DNA of 51,417 nucleotides from Burkholderiales bacterium UBA954 (GTDB taxonomy: Bacteria; Pseudomonadota; Gammaproteobacteria; Burkholderiales; Burkholderiaceae_A). The notes below the pieces were generated by a model. That model was not told the DNA's origin. It did not search any database and saw only the letters and a program-made list of their open reading frames with translations. A program made the translations under genes and the position numbers. Positions 27,014 to 36,205 of this stretch are shown one piece after another (position 1 is the stretch's first letter; each line of letters opens with the position of its first letter). The stretch spans positions 71,488 to 122,904 of the forward strand of contig DBCQ01000027.1 of NCBI GenBank assembly GCA_002293155.1, in the 5' to 3' direction.

Positions 27014-28213
27014 TCAGTAATTCTTGGTGAGTACCCTGGCCGGCACGTGGACCTGGCCCTCCATCAAAATACGCGCACTGCGGCTCATGAGTACTTTCTT
27101 AACGACCCACTGCTGATTGGTGCACGCGGCTTGGGCACCAACCCGCAGTGTTCCCGAGGGGTGGCCGAATCGAACGGCCTCGCGCTGGCCACCGCCAGCA
27201 GCGCTATTCACGAGTGTGCCGGGGATAGCCGCAGCGGTGCCAATTGCAACGGAGGCCGTGCCCATCATGGCATGGTGTAACTTGCCCATCGACAGCGCTC
27301 GTACCAACAGGTCACACTCCGAGGCCTTCACGGTTTTCCCACTCGAGGCGATGTAGTCCTTTGGGGCCGCGACGAACGCGAGCTTTGGCGTGTGTTGCCG
27401 GGTAGCGGCCTGTTCAAGTTCACTAATGAGCCCCATGCGAAGCGCGCCGTGTGCGCGAATTATTTCAAATCGGGCCAATGCCTCAGGATCATTATTGATC
27501 TGTTCTTGCAACTCAGTCCCCTGGTATCCAATATCTTCAGCCCGTATAAAGATGGTTGGGATACCTGCATTGATCATAGTGACCTGCAAGGGACCAAAGC
27601 CTGGCACCGAGAGCGTATCAACGAGGTTACCCGTGGGGAACATGGCGCCTGCAGCGCCCTCTTCTTCTGCGGCAGGGTCCATAAATTCGAGGGCAACCTC
27701 GGCGGCCGGGAAGGTCACGCCGTCGAGCTCAAAATCCCCCGTCTCCTGGACCTCACGATTGGTGATTGGAACGTGGGCGATGATGGTCTTACAAATATTG
27801 GCCTGCCAGATTCTGATAACTGCAACCCCGTTATCAGGAATTCGTGAGGACTCGACAAGCCCTTGTCGAATCGCAAACGGGCCTACCGCTGCGGAGAGGT
27901 TTCCACAATTACCGCTCCAGTCGACAAAGGGCTTATCGATCGATACCTGACCAAATAGATAGTCGACATCGTGATCGGGCCGCGTGCTTTTGGCGAGAAT
28001 GACGGCCTTACTTGTGCTTGATGAACCATTGCCCATGCCATCAATCTGTTTTCCGTAGGGATCCGGGCTTCCAATCACGCGCAGCAACAGTGCATCCCTG
28101 ACGGGCCCCGGTGCCTGCGCAGCAGGTGGGAAATCATCTCGAAGAAAAAATACACCTTTACTAGTGCCTCCCCGCATATAGGTCGCTGGAATTCTGATTT
28201 GTGCGGGGTGCAT
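27014..28213 (-). CDS. prpF: 2-methylaconitate cis-trans isomerase
   Basis: PrpF isomerises the 2-methylaconitate made by AcnD so that it can be hydrated to 2-methylisocitrate. It is used by species with AcnD instead of PrpD. The 399-residue protein starts at ATG 28213 (MHPAQIRIPATYMRGGTSKG), four bases after the acnD stop. In-frame sequence up to 28342 lies inside acnD and is not coding here. The MRGGTSKGVFF start and GNCGNLSAAVGPFAI are typical of the family. A 69-base gap separates it from prpE. Confidence 0.96.
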   Translation of the reverse strand: MHPAQIRIPATYMRGGTSKGVFFLRDDFPPAAQAPGPVRDALLLRVIGSPDPYGKQIDGMGNGSSSTSKAVILAKSTRPDHDVDYLFGQVSIDKPFVDWSGNCGNLSAAVGPFAIRQGLVESSRIPDNGVAVIRIWQANICKTIIAHVPITNREVQETGDFELDGVTFPAAEVALEFMDPAAEEEGAAGAMFPTGNLVDTLSVPGFGPLQVTMINAGIPTIFIRAEDIGYQGTELQEQINNDPEALARFEIIRAHGALRMGLISELEQAATRQHTPKLAFVAAPKDYIASSGKTVKASECDLLVRALSMGKLHHAMMGTASVAIGTAAAIPGTLVNSAAGGGQREAVRFGHPSGTLRVGAQAACTNQQWVVKKVLMSRSARILMEGQVHVPARVLTKNY

Positions 28214-28217
28214 AGTG

Positions 28218-30809
28218 TTAGGCTGCCTTTGCTTGAAGAAAATCCTGGGCGAAGCGTTGTAATACACCGCCCGCCTCGTAGATCGAGACCTCCTCTGCGG
28301 TGTCGAGTCTACAGACCACCGCAACCCGCTCCTCGCGACCATCTTGTCGTCGAATAATCAACGTAAGGGTCGCACGCGGGGTTCGGGTTCCCACCACATC
28401 GTAGACCTCTGTGCCGTTCAGTTGGAGAGAAAGTCGCGTGGTACCCGGCTGAAACTCGAGTGGCAGAACCCCCATCCCGACGAGGTTCGTGCGATGGATA
28501 CGCTCAAAGCCCTCGGCCACAATCGCCTCGACGCCCGCGAGACGAACGCCTTTTGCAGCCCAGTCTCGCGAGGAGCCTTGTCCGTAGTCGGCTCCCGCAA
28601 TAATGATGAGCGGTTGTTTACGATTCATATAGGTTTCAATCGCTTCCCACATGCGCATGATCTTGCCCTCGGGCTCAACTCGGGCAAGAGAACCTTGTTT
28701 GACTTTACCGTTTTCGATCACCATTTCATTGATGAGTTTTGGGTTGGCAAAGGTCGCACGCTGTGCAGTGAGGTGATCTCCCCGATGGGTCGCATAGGAA
28801 TTAAAGTCTTCTTCGGGCAGACCCATCTTCGCGAGATATTCGCCTGCTGCGCTGTCGAGCAAAATGGCGTTCGAGGGCGAGAGATGATCGGTCGTGATGT
28901 TGTCGGGCAAGATTGCTAACGGCCGCATACCGCGCAGGTGGCGCTCGCCAGCGAGGGCGCCTTCCCAGTAGGGCGGTCGTCGGATGTAGGTGCTCTGAGG
29001 GCGCCATGCATAGAGCGGACTTACGGTGTCGCCGCAATCCACCCGGGCCATAAACATAGGGTCATAGACTTTACGGAACTGCTCGGGCTTTACGCTGCGC
29101 GCAACCACCGAATCGATCTCCTCGTCGCTTGGCCAGAGATCGGCAAGCCGAATGGCGCGGCCCTGAGCATCTTGGCCAAGACTATCTTTTTCGATATCAA
29201 AGCGAATTGTGCCGGCGATCGCATAGGCGACGACGAGTGGTGGAGAGGCCAGAAATGCTTGTTTCGCATAGGGGTGGATACGGCCGTCAAAGTTACGGTT
29301 TCCCGAGAGCACAGCCGTCGCATAGAGATCACGATCAATAATTTCTTTCTGAATGCTGGGATCGAGTGCGCCGCTCATACCATTGCAGGTGGTGCAGGCA
29401 AAGGCAACAACGCCAAAGCCGAGCTGCTCGAGTTCAGTTAGAAGGCCCGCCTCCTCAAGGTAGAGTGCGACCGCTTTAGACCCAGGCGCTAGTGAGCTTT
29501 TCACCCAGGGCTTGCGGAGCAGTCCTAGCCGATTAGCATTGCGGGCCAAGAGCCCCGCAGCAATCATATTGCGCGGATTATTGGTATTCGTGCAGCTGGT
29601 GATCGCCGCAATAATTACCGCACCATCGGGCATCTGGCCGGGTGTTGTATCGACATGGCCGGCAATGCCTTGGGCATGGAGATCGGTTGTCGCAACCCGC
29701 TTGTGAGGGTTAGACGGACCTGCGATATTGCGCACCACAGTGGAGAGATCAAAATGCAGAACACGTTCGTACTGCGCGTTCTTTAGGCTATCCGCCCAGA
29801 GGCCAGTCTGCCTCGCATAGGTTTCAACGAGTTTCACGAGGGACTCATCACGGCCTGTGAGTCGAAGGTATTTGGTTGTCTGATCGTCGATATAAAACAT
29901 CGCGGCGGTTGCTCCGAACTCGGGGGCCATATTCGAGATCGTGGCGCGATCACCCAGGGTGAGATGGGATGCGCCCTCGCCAGTGAACTCTAGGTAGGCC
30001 GATACAACCCGTTGTTGTCGTAGAAATTCGGTTAGCGCAAGCACGGTATCGGTAGCCGTAATTCCCGGGCCGGGTCTGCCAGTGAGCTCAACACCAACGA
30101 TATCCGGCAGCCGCATATAGGAGGCGCGCCCGAGCATGACACTCTCCGCCTCAAGGCCGCCAACCCCGATTGCGATGACACCGAGTGCATCAACCATTGG
30201 GGTGTGGCTATCGGTGCCGACAAGCGTATCCGGGTAGGCCACACCATCTTGCACTTGAATGACAGGCGACATTCGCTCGAGGTTGATCTGATGCAAGATG
30301 CCATTGCCTGGCGGAATCACATCGACATTTCGAAAGGCCTTTTTTGTCCAGTCAATGAAGTGGAAACGGTCCTCGTTTCGACGATCCTCAATAGCCCTAT
30401 TCTTATTGAATGCGTCGGGGTCAAAGCCTCCACACTCAACGGCCAGAGAATGATCGACGACCAGCTGGGTCGGCACCACGGGGTTCACCTGTGCGGGGTC
30501 TCCGCCTTTTTCTGCAATTGCATCGCGTAGGCCCGCCAGATCAACGAGTGCGGTCTGTCCAAGAATGTCATGGCAGACGACACGAGCGGGAAACCAGGGG
30601 AAGTCGAGATCACGTTTGCGGTCAATAATCTGCTTGAGCGAGTCAGTGAGTGCCGACGGGTCACAGCGTCGCACCAGATTTTCAGCCAAGACTTTCGAGG
30701 TGTAGGGTAATTGATCATAGGCGCCCGGTGTAATTGCATCGACTGCGGCCCTGGCGTCAAAAAATGAGTAGGGAGTTCCTTCTAGCGGCTTGCGATAGGC
30801 GGTATTCAT
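28218..30809 (-). CDS. acnD: Fe/S-dependent 2-methylisocitrate dehydratase AcnD
   Basis: AcnD is an aconitase-family enzyme that dehydrates 2-methylcitrate to 2-methylaconitate in the AcnD/PrpF version of the cycle. The 863-residue protein has the three 4Fe-4S cysteines at about C406, C472 and C475 (SCTNTNNPRN and ACTTCNGMSG). The swivelling C-terminal domain contains ADYGQGSSRDWAAKG. The start ATG 30809 (MNTAYRKPLEGT) lies four bases after the prpC stop; the frame upstream lies inside prpC. No prpD is present, which is consistent with prpF being next. Confidence 0.97.
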   Translation of the reverse strand: MNTAYRKPLEGTPYSFFDARAAVDAITPGAYDQLPYTSKVLAENLVRRCDPSALTDSLKQIIDRKRDLDFPWFPARVVCHDILGQTALVDLAGLRDAIAEKGGDPAQVNPVVPTQLVVDHSLAVECGGFDPDAFNKNRAIEDRRNEDRFHFIDWTKKAFRNVDVIPPGNGILHQINLERMSPVIQVQDGVAYPDTLVGTDSHTPMVDALGVIAIGVGGLEAESVMLGRASYMRLPDIVGVELTGRPGPGITATDTVLALTEFLRQQRVVSAYLEFTGEGASHLTLGDRATISNMAPEFGATAAMFYIDDQTTKYLRLTGRDESLVKLVETYARQTGLWADSLKNAQYERVLHFDLSTVVRNIAGPSNPHKRVATTDLHAQGIAGHVDTTPGQMPDGAVIIAAITSCTNTNNPRNMIAAGLLARNANRLGLLRKPWVKSSLAPGSKAVALYLEEAGLLTELEQLGFGVVAFACTTCNGMSGALDPSIQKEIIDRDLYATAVLSGNRNFDGRIHPYAKQAFLASPPLVVAYAIAGTIRFDIEKDSLGQDAQGRAIRLADLWPSDEEIDSVVARSVKPEQFRKVYDPMFMARVDCGDTVSPLYAWRPQSTYIRRPPYWEGALAGERHLRGMRPLAILPDNITTDHLSPSNAILLDSAAGEYLAKMGLPEEDFNSYATHRGDHLTAQRATFANPKLINEMVIENGKVKQGSLARVEPEGKIMRMWEAIETYMNRKQPLIIIAGADYGQGSSRDWAAKGVRLAGVEAIVAEGFERIHRTNLVGMGVLPLEFQPGTTRLSLQLNGTEVYDVVGTRTPRATLTLIIRRQDGREERVAVVCRLDTAEEVSIYEAGGVLQRFAQDFLQAKAA

Positions 30810-30813
30810 TGGT

Positions 30814-31968
30814 CTACTTCCGCTGATCAATCGGAACAAACTTCTGGTCTTCTGGGCCGATGTAGTTGGCGCTCGGACGGATGATTTTCCCGTCGGAACG
30901 CTGCTCAATAACATGAGCCCCCCAACCCGACGTGCGCGAGATCACAAAGAGGGGGGTAAACATTGCGGTGGGCACACCCATCATGTGATAGCTAACCGCG
31001 CTGAACCAATCGAGATTAGGAAACATCTTCTTAGCGTCCGCCATAACACTCTCAAGTCGTTCCGCGATTGCAAACATCTTCATATCGTTGGCGGATTTCG
31101 AGAGGTTTCTAGCAACTTCTTTAATGATTTTGTTTCGGGGGTCTGAGAGGGTGTAGACCGGGTGGCCAAAGCCAATGACGACCTCTTTGCTCTCGATACG
31201 ACGCCGGATATCAGTCTCGGCCTCATCGGGGCTTGCGTAGCGCTTCTGAATTTCAAAGGCCATTTCATTAGCACCCCCGTGTTTGGGGCCGCGTAGCGCG
31301 CCAATCGCACCGGCCATGCAGGAGTAGAAATCGGCACCTGTGCCAGCAATCACTCGAGCGGCAAATGTGGACGCGTTAAATTCATGCTCAGCATAAAGAA
31401 TCAGTGAGGTATGCATCGCGCGCACCCAATCCGGTGGCGGTGTTTTGCCATGGAGTAGGTGTAGGAAGTGTCCGCCGATGGTGTCGTCGTCCGTGTCGAC
31501 ATCGATCATTTTTCCGTTGTGGCTGTAGTGATACCAGTAGAGCAACATGGATCCGAGTGAGGCCATGAGGCGGTCGGCAATATCCCGTGCACCAGGGGGG
31601 TTGTGGTCATCTTTCTCAGGCAGATTACAGCCCAGTGCCGAAACCGCCGTGCGCATCACATCCATCGGGTGGGCGGAGGCGGGCAAGGTTTCTAGGGCAG
31701 TCATAACATTTGCAGGAATGCATCGCATGGCCCGCAGTTTGTTTTTATAGCCGTCTAACTCGGTTCGGTTGGGCAGGTGCCCGTGAATCAGGAGATAAGC
31801 GATTTCCTCAAACTCGCAGACATCGGCCAGGTCAAGAATGTCGTAGCCGCGATAGGCCAGGTCATTGCCTGTTCGACCGACTGTACAGAGTGCTGTGTTA
31901 CCAGCGGTAACGCCCGAAAGGGCTACAGATTTCTTTGGTTTTGGCGGGGTGTTGGTGTCGGAAGTCAT
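30814..31968 (-). CDS. prpC: 2-methylcitrate synthase
   Basis: PrpC condenses propionyl-CoA with oxaloacetate to 2-methylcitrate. The 384-residue protein is a citrate synthase-family enzyme. Catalytic histidines lie in the EHEFNAST and [14 protein letters not shown] segments, with substrate-binding [14 protein letters not shown] between them. The length and its position after prpB mark it as PrpC rather than GltA, although such enzymes can also accept acetyl-CoA. A 50-base gap separates it from prpB, and acnD begins four bases after its stop. Confidence 0.96.
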   Translation of the reverse strand: MTSDTNTPPKPKKSVALSGVTAGNTALCTVGRTGNDLAYRGYDILDLADVCEFEEIAYLLIHGHLPNRTELDGYKNKLRAMRCIPANVMTALETLPASAHPMDVMRTAVSALGCNLPEKDDHNPPGARDIADRLMASLGSMLLYWYHYSHNGKMIDVDTDDDTIGGHFLHLLHGKTPPPDWVRAMHTSLILYAEHEFNASTFAARVIAGTGADFYSCMAGAIGALRGPKHGGANEMAFEIQKRYASPDEAETDIRRRIESKEVVIGFGHPVYTLSDPRNKIIKEVARNLSKSANDMKMFAIAERLESVMADAKKMFPNLDWFSAVSYHMMGVPTAMFTPLFVISRTSGWGAHVIEQRSDGKIIRPSANYIGPEDQKFVPIDQRK

Positions 31969-32018
31969 AGTCTTGGAGGTTATCGTAGGGAGTTCTAGGT
32001 TGCGGTGTGATTCGGGAG

Positions 32019-32906
32019 TTATTTCTTTTGGAACAGGGCGTCGAGCTTGTTTTCGTAATCCCAGTAGCCAATTGAATCGTAGAGTTCTTTTCGAGTTTGC
32101 ATGAGATGCAAGACATTATTCTGGGTGCCGTCTTTGCGAATCGCCTGGTAGACCGTTTCGGCTGCCTTGTTCATTGCACGAAATGCGGAGAGGGGGTAGA
32201 GAACGATTGCCACGCCTGCGCCGCGCAGTTCGTCCACCGTGTAGAGGGGGGTGTCACCAAACTCGGTAATATTCGCGAGGATCGGAACCTTCACGGCTTT
32301 GGCAAATTGCTGGTACATCGAGAGCTCTGTCATAGCCTCTGGAAATATCGCATCAGCCCCTGCCTCGACGCAGGCGCAGGCCCGATCAATCGCGGCCTGG
32401 AGGCCCTCTACGGCAAGCGCGTCGGTTCGCGCCATGATGACAAAATCAGGATCTGTTTTTGCATCAGCAGCAGCTTTAACCCGGTCAACCATCTCGTCTT
32501 GGCTCACGATTGCTTTTCCTGGCCGGTGTCCGCATCTTTTCGCGCCCACCTGGTCTTCGATGTGCATCGCAGCTGCGCCAGACTTAATGAGTGATTTGGT
32601 TGTACGAGCAATGTTAAATGCGGAGGCACCGAACCCGGTATCGACATCGACCAGTAACGGGGTATCGCAGACATCGGTAATCCGCCGGACATCGGTGAGC
32701 ACATCATCGAGGCCCGAGATCCCGAGATCGGGTAGTCCAAGCGAGCCCGCTGCAACACCACCACCCGACAGGTAGAGCGCCCTGAATCCGGCCCGTCTAG
32801 CCAGTAGTGCATGGTTGGCGTTGATAGCACCGATGACTTGAAGGGGTTGCTCTTGCGCCAAGGCCTCGCGAAAACGTCGGCCCGCGGATTGGACGGAGTG
32901 CGCCAT
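32019..32906 (-). CDS. prpB: 2-methylisocitrate lyase
   Basis: PrpB cleaves 2-methylisocitrate to pyruvate and succinate, the last step of the cycle. The 295-residue protein has the isocitrate lyase-family catalytic motif KRCGH at residues 123-127 and [10 protein letters not shown] near 84-93. ATG at 32906 ([11 protein letters not shown]) is chosen over the start at 32969 because AGGGAG lies just upstream. It is the first gene of the minus-strand prp operon. No PrpR or GntR-type prp regulator is next to it; a LysR gene lies about 1.2 kb away on the other strand. Confidence 0.97.
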   Translation of the reverse strand: MAHSVQSAGRRFREALAQEQPLQVIGAINANHALLARRAGFRALYLSGGGVAAGSLGLPDLGISGLDDVLTDVRRITDVCDTPLLVDVDTGFGASAFNIARTTKSLIKSGAAAMHIEDQVGAKRCGHRPGKAIVSQDEMVDRVKAAADAKTDPDFVIMARTDALAVEGLQAAIDRACACVEAGADAIFPEAMTELSMYQQFAKAVKVPILANITEFGDTPLYTVDELRGAGVAIVLYPLSAFRAMNKAAETVYQAIRKDGTQNNVLHLMQTRKELYDSIGYWDYENKLDALFQKK

Positions 32907-33016
32907 ACCTGTTTCTCCCTGATGAATGCCCAGCATTGTTTTAGAACGTTCTTTTTTGTGATGCTGCACCGAACAATACGCTGGATCTCCGCGGCTGAGA
33001 ATGCGTGGTTTTGGCT

Positions 33017-33043
33017 CGAGCCTTCGTGATTTGCGAAGGCTCG
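33017..33043. repeat. Perfect 10-bp inverted repeat in the prpB/GDT1 divergent gap
   Basis: CGAGCCTTCG (33017-33026) and CGAAGGCTCG (33034-33043) are exact inverses around TGATTTG. No T-run follows on either strand, so termination is unlikely. It lies 23 bases before the GDT1-family ATG and about 110 bases before prpB, a placement that suits an operator or a leader hairpin. The rest of the 159-base gap shows nothing I recognise. Confidence 0.6.
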
Positions 33044-33065
33044 GGAATCCCGTTAGAGTCGGGCG

Positions 33066-33641
33066 ATGGCATGGGAAGCATTGACAACCGCAACGGTCTC
33101 GGTGGCGATTGGCGAAATCGGTGACAAGACGCAGTTACTCACACTGGTGTTGGCGGCCCGCTTTCCGCGGGCGTTGCCGATTATCGCGGGGATTGTTGTC
33201 GCAACGTTGGCTAACCATGCCCTCGCCGTTGCCCTCGGTGTTTACGGCGCACAGTGGCTCACGCCCGAGAATCTGCGCTGGGTGCTCGGCCTTTCCTTTC
33301 TGGGCTTGGCTGCCTGGGCGCTTATTCCCGATCGGTTAGATGCCGACGAGGTGAAACTCTGGGAGACCGCGTTTATCGCCACCGTGATTGCATTTTTCAT
33401 TGCGGAAATCGGCGACAAAACCCAGGTGGCCACAGCGTTGTTGGGAGCCAAATTCTCAGATGCACCTGTCCAGGTTGTTTTGGGCAGCACCATTGGGATG
33501 GTGATGGCGAATGCGCCTGCGATTTGGCTAGGTGAGCGTCTCTTAAAGCGTGTACCGATGCGTCTGGTGCGGTGGGGGGCGGCCGGGCTCTTTGCGGCCT
33601 TCGGGTTCGTGATGCTGGTGTTTGGGCTTCCGGCGTTTTAG
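33066..33641 (+). CDS. TMEM165/GDT1-family cation transporter
   Basis: This 191-residue membrane protein has six hydrophobic segments in two repeats. Each repeat carries the family motif EIGDKTQ (residues 17-23 and 114-120). Bacterial members (UPF0016, MneA-like) are manganese exporters, and eukaryotic ones exchange Ca/Mn for protons. The acidic motifs make a divalent-cation role likely, and Mn export is the best guess. It is divergent from prpB and followed 9 bases later by a DUF1841 gene. No manganese riboswitch was recognised upstream. Confidence 0.9.
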   Translation: MAWEALTTATVSVAIGEIGDKTQLLTLVLAARFPRALPIIAGIVVATLANHALAVALGVYGAQWLTPENLRWVLGLSFLGLAAWALIPDRLDADEVKLWETAFIATVIAFFIAEIGDKTQVATALLGAKFSDAPVQVVLGSTIGMVMANAPAIWLGERLLKRVPMRLVRWGAAGLFAAFGFVMLVFGLPAF

Positions 33642-33650
33642 GGGGCGGAC

Positions 33651-34079
33651 ATGTTTAATCCAAGTAAGGATGAGGTCAGACGGTTCTTCTGTGAGGCTTG
33701 GGCAAAATCCCAAAGCGAGACGGTGCTCTCGCCGATGGAGGTGATTGCGGTCGAGTGGATTCGGGAGCATCCCGAGTATCACGCCGATCTGATGAATCTG
33801 GAAGAAGCGCTCACCAGAGACTATGGTGTCGACTCCGGCAGGAGCAATCCGTTTCTCCATCTCTCAATGCATCTATCGATCGAGGAGCAGATTTCAATTG
33901 ATCAGCCGCCAGGAATACGGCAGGCGTTTGCGCGTCTTGCCCAGCGCATGGATAGTCGACATACGGCCATGCACGAGGCAATGGAATGTCTGGGTGAGGT
34001 CTTATGGCGGGCTCAGCGTGATCAGCAGCCCATCGATGGTCAGGCGTATGTTGAGCTCGTGATGAGGCGGCTCGCGTGA
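33651..34079 (+). CDS. DUF1841 family protein
   Basis: This is a 142-residue cytoplasmic protein that begins MFNPSKDEVRRFFCEAW and contains NPFLHLSMHLSIEEQISIDQ and MHEAMECLGEVLWRAQ, as in the DUF1841 family of beta- and gammaproteobacteria. The conserved His/Glu pattern suggests a helical, possibly metal-binding protein; no function is known to me. It follows the GDT1-type transporter by 9 bases. Its last four bases overlap the GTG start of the LysR gene, so the three genes probably form one transcript. Confidence 0.85.
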   Translation: MFNPSKDEVRRFFCEAWAKSQSETVLSPMEVIAVEWIREHPEYHADLMNLEEALTRDYGVDSGRSNPFLHLSMHLSIEEQISIDQPPGIRQAFARLAQRMDSRHTAMHEAMECLGEVLWRAQRDQQPIDGQAYVELVMRRLA

Positions 34080-35104
34080 CCAATCCGCAACGGGTTGATT
34101 TTGTAACCCTCAAACTCCTCTTGGCGGTCGCGCAGCTGGGATCAATTACGAAAGCGGCCGAGAGTCTACATCTCGCCCTTGGGGCTGCCAGCACCCGAAT
34201 CCGGGATTTAGAGAGCCGTATGGGCGTAACGCTGCTTGCGCGTCATGCGCGGGGTGTGCGCTTCACGGAGGCCGGCAATACTGTGCTCCATCATGCCCGA
34301 TCGATTGAGCGGGAACTCGCCCAGATGGAGTTTGAGGTCGGGGATTTTGCATCCGGTATCAGTGGCCATGTCCGGGTCGTTGCGAATGCCAGTTCGATTG
34401 CAACCGTCTTGCCCACCGACCTCACAAAATTTCTGAAGGCCCATCCACGGGTGCGGATTGATCTTGTGGAGCACACCAGTCGGGAGATTCAACGCCTAGT
34501 TGCCGAGGGCGATGCAGAAATTGGAGTCTTTGCGGGTGGATTATTACGCGATGGGTTGGCGGTCGTGCCCTACCACGAAGATACCCTAGTTGCGATGGTG
34601 CCCAACCAGCTCAGTTGGAGGAAGGTTCGATCAATTTCTCTCGAGCAGCTTCTTTCAGAGGATCTTATTCTCCTGCAGGAGGGTGGTTCGATTCAGGAGT
34701 GGCTTGCGAATGCCGCCCGACAGTTTGGCATCCATCCCCGCATTCGCGTTCAGGTAAAAGGCTTTGATGCAATTTCGCAGTTGGTTGCAGCGGGTCTTGG
34801 CATCACGGTACTGCCCGAGATTGTTGCCAAGCGATTTGGAAAATTATTAGGGCTTAAAACCCTTTCAATCTCGGGTTCTGATTCGGCTCGGGCGCTGTCG
34901 ATTTGTCATGGAGATCCCAAAAAACTCTCGCCCGCCGCACTCGATTTACTCGTTTTTTTAAAAATAGACGTTCTTAATCGGGTGGAAAACTCTTGTTGCG
35001 ATAGTCGCAGAGATCTCGAATCGGACATTGCCAACATTCAGGTTTTCGCGCCTTGCAGATATAGCGTCCGTGAAGAATCAGCCAGTGGTGGGCCTGTCGT
35101 TTAA
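34076..35104 (+). CDS. LysR-family transcriptional regulator with extended C-terminus
   Basis: An N-terminal winged helix (about residues 8-66, LLLAVAQLGSITKAAESLHLALGAASTRI) is followed by a periplasmic-binding-protein-like effector domain (about 95-300). The start is GTG 34076, overlapping DUF1841 by four bases. At 342 residues it is longer than the usual 290-310. The last 40 or so residues follow a run of seven T (34953-34959) and read into the 3' end of nth (131-base overlap). Adding or removing one T gives a stop within a few codons, so the tail may reflect an indel in the run. Target genes are unknown. Confidence 0.88.
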   Translation: MTNPQRVDFVTLKLLLAVAQLGSITKAAESLHLALGAASTRIRDLESRMGVTLLARHARGVRFTEAGNTVLHHARSIERELAQMEFEVGDFASGISGHVRVVANASSIATVLPTDLTKFLKAHPRVRIDLVEHTSREIQRLVAEGDAEIGVFAGGLLRDGLAVVPYHEDTLVAMVPNQLSWRKVRSISLEQLLSEDLILLQEGGSIQEWLANAARQFGIHPRIRVQVKGFDAISQLVAAGLGITVLPEIVAKRFGKLLGLKTLSISGSDSARALSICHGDPKKLSPAALDLLVFLKIDVLNRVENSCCDSRRDLESDIANIQVFAPCRYSVREESASGGPVV

Positions 35105-35615
35105 ATTCTGCGGGAACAAGCCGCTCAAGGCGTTTCTCAACTTCACTAACGGTTTTTCCATGGGCGAGCCCAGTGCGATTCGAGACCCGAAAGATATGGG
35201 TATCGACGGCAATCGTTTCCCATCCAAATGCAGTGTTCAGAACCACATTGGCGGTTTTGCGGCCGACACCGGGCAAGGCCTCGAGTGCGTCACGATCTTC
35301 TGGCACCTCTCCCCCATGGTCGCGAATCAGAATCTCGCAGGTTGCAATGAGATGCCTAGCTTTTGTGCGGAAAAGACCAATCGTTCGGATATACGGCTCA
35401 ACCCCAGCGACTCCGAGGCGGCAGAGGCCCTGTGGGGTGTTGGCGACAGCAAAGAGCTTGCGTGTTGCAGCATTCACCGAAATATCGGTCGCCTGTGCTG
35501 ATAACAAGACGGCGGCAAGGAGTTCAAAAGGCGTTCGGTATTCCAGCTCGGTGGTGGGGTTAGGATTTAGCGCTTGGAGCCTGGAGAAAATCTGTTCTCG
35601 TCCGAGCCGGTTCAT
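34974..35615 (-). CDS. nth: Endonuclease III
   Basis: Nth is a bifunctional DNA glycosylase/AP lyase that removes oxidised pyrimidines. The 213-residue protein has the helix-hairpin-helix [12 protein letters not shown] with catalytic K120 and D138 (VDTHIFR), matching the E. coli numbering. The 4Fe-4S cysteine pattern C-x6-C-x2-C-x5-C near the C-terminus is intact. Its ATG overlaps the rsxB stop (ATGA). The 3' end overlaps the convergent LysR gene by 131 bases. Confidence 0.97.
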   Translation of the reverse strand: MNRLGREQIFSRLQALNPNPTTELEYRTPFELLAAVLLSAQATDISVNAATRKLFAVANTPQGLCRLGVAGVEPYIRTIGLFRTKARHLIATCEILIRDHGGEVPEDRDALEALPGVGRKTANVVLNTAFGWETIAVDTHIFRVSNRTGLAHGKTVSEVEKRLERLVPAEFKRQAHHWLILHGRYICKARKPECWQCPIRDLCDYRNKSFPPD

Positions 35616-36205
35616 TTGGCCCGCTCCGCTCCACGTTGTTGGGCCCGCGCTAGGATCGCCGTCAACTGATCTGCCGGTGGTGAAGCGGGTCCAACCGAAG
35701 GTTTCTCGAGCCGGGCGGCACGTGCCATGAATTGTTGGCGTGCCCGATTCGCATCATGGGGTGACCAAGATAGCGGCTCTGCAGGCATGATCATTTCAAT
35801 ACAGTCGACAGGGCAGGGCGCAATACAGAGCTCGCAGCCTGTGCAATCCTCTGCGATCACCGTGTGCATGAACTTAAACCCACCGACGATTGCATCGACC
35901 GGGCAGGCGAGGAGACAAAGCTTGCAGCCGATACATCGATGTTCATCGATAAGCGCTTGCTTTCTTGGGCCCTCGACTCCGTTCTGAGGGTTCAGCGGCG
36001 CATAGGGCAAGCCCGTGAGTTGGCTGAGCTGTCGGATTCCATCATCACCACCCGGGGGGCATTGATTAATAAGGGCCTCGCCACGAGCAATCGCATCTGC
36101 ATAGGGCCTGCAGGCAGGATAGCCACATCGGGTGCACTGCGTCTGCGGTAAAACCGCATCAATGGCGTCGGATGAAATCTCTAATTTTTGGGGCAACCTG
36201 CTCAC
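35612..36205 (-). CDS. rsxB: RnfB/RsxB-type ferredoxin subunit
   Basis: This is a 197-residue iron-sulfur protein. An N-terminal CTRCGYPAC with a further Cys downstream binds one cluster, and two ferredoxin-type 4Fe-4S motifs follow ([12 protein letters not shown] and [12 protein letters not shown]). It matches the RsxB subunit of Rnf/Rsx electron transport complexes, but it lacks the N-terminal membrane helix and no other rnf gene is nearby. Upstream in-frame sequence to 36322 lies inside phaZ, so GTG at 36205 (overlapping phaZ by about 47 bases) is my preferred start; TTG at 36196 is another. It is coupled to nth by an ATGA overlap. Confidence 0.88.
   Translation of the reverse strand: MSRLPQKLEISSDAIDAVLPQTQCTRCGYPACRPYADAIARGEALINQCPPGGDDGIRQLSQLTGLPYAPLNPQNGVEGPRKQALIDEHRCIGCKLCLLACPVDAIVGGFKFMHTVIAEDCTGCELCIAPCPVDCIEMIMPAEPLSWSPHDANRARQQFMARAARLEKPSVGPASPPADQLTAILARAQQRGAERAK

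Noticed and set aside
27390..27950. 186-codon open frame on the plus strand
   Set aside because: It is antisense to prpF and low in complexity, with no ribosome site.
32907..33065. Manganese (yybP-ykoY) riboswitch before the GDT1-type gene
   Set aside because: Such riboswitches often precede this family, but I could not find the conserved internal loops; only an unrelated inverted repeat is present.
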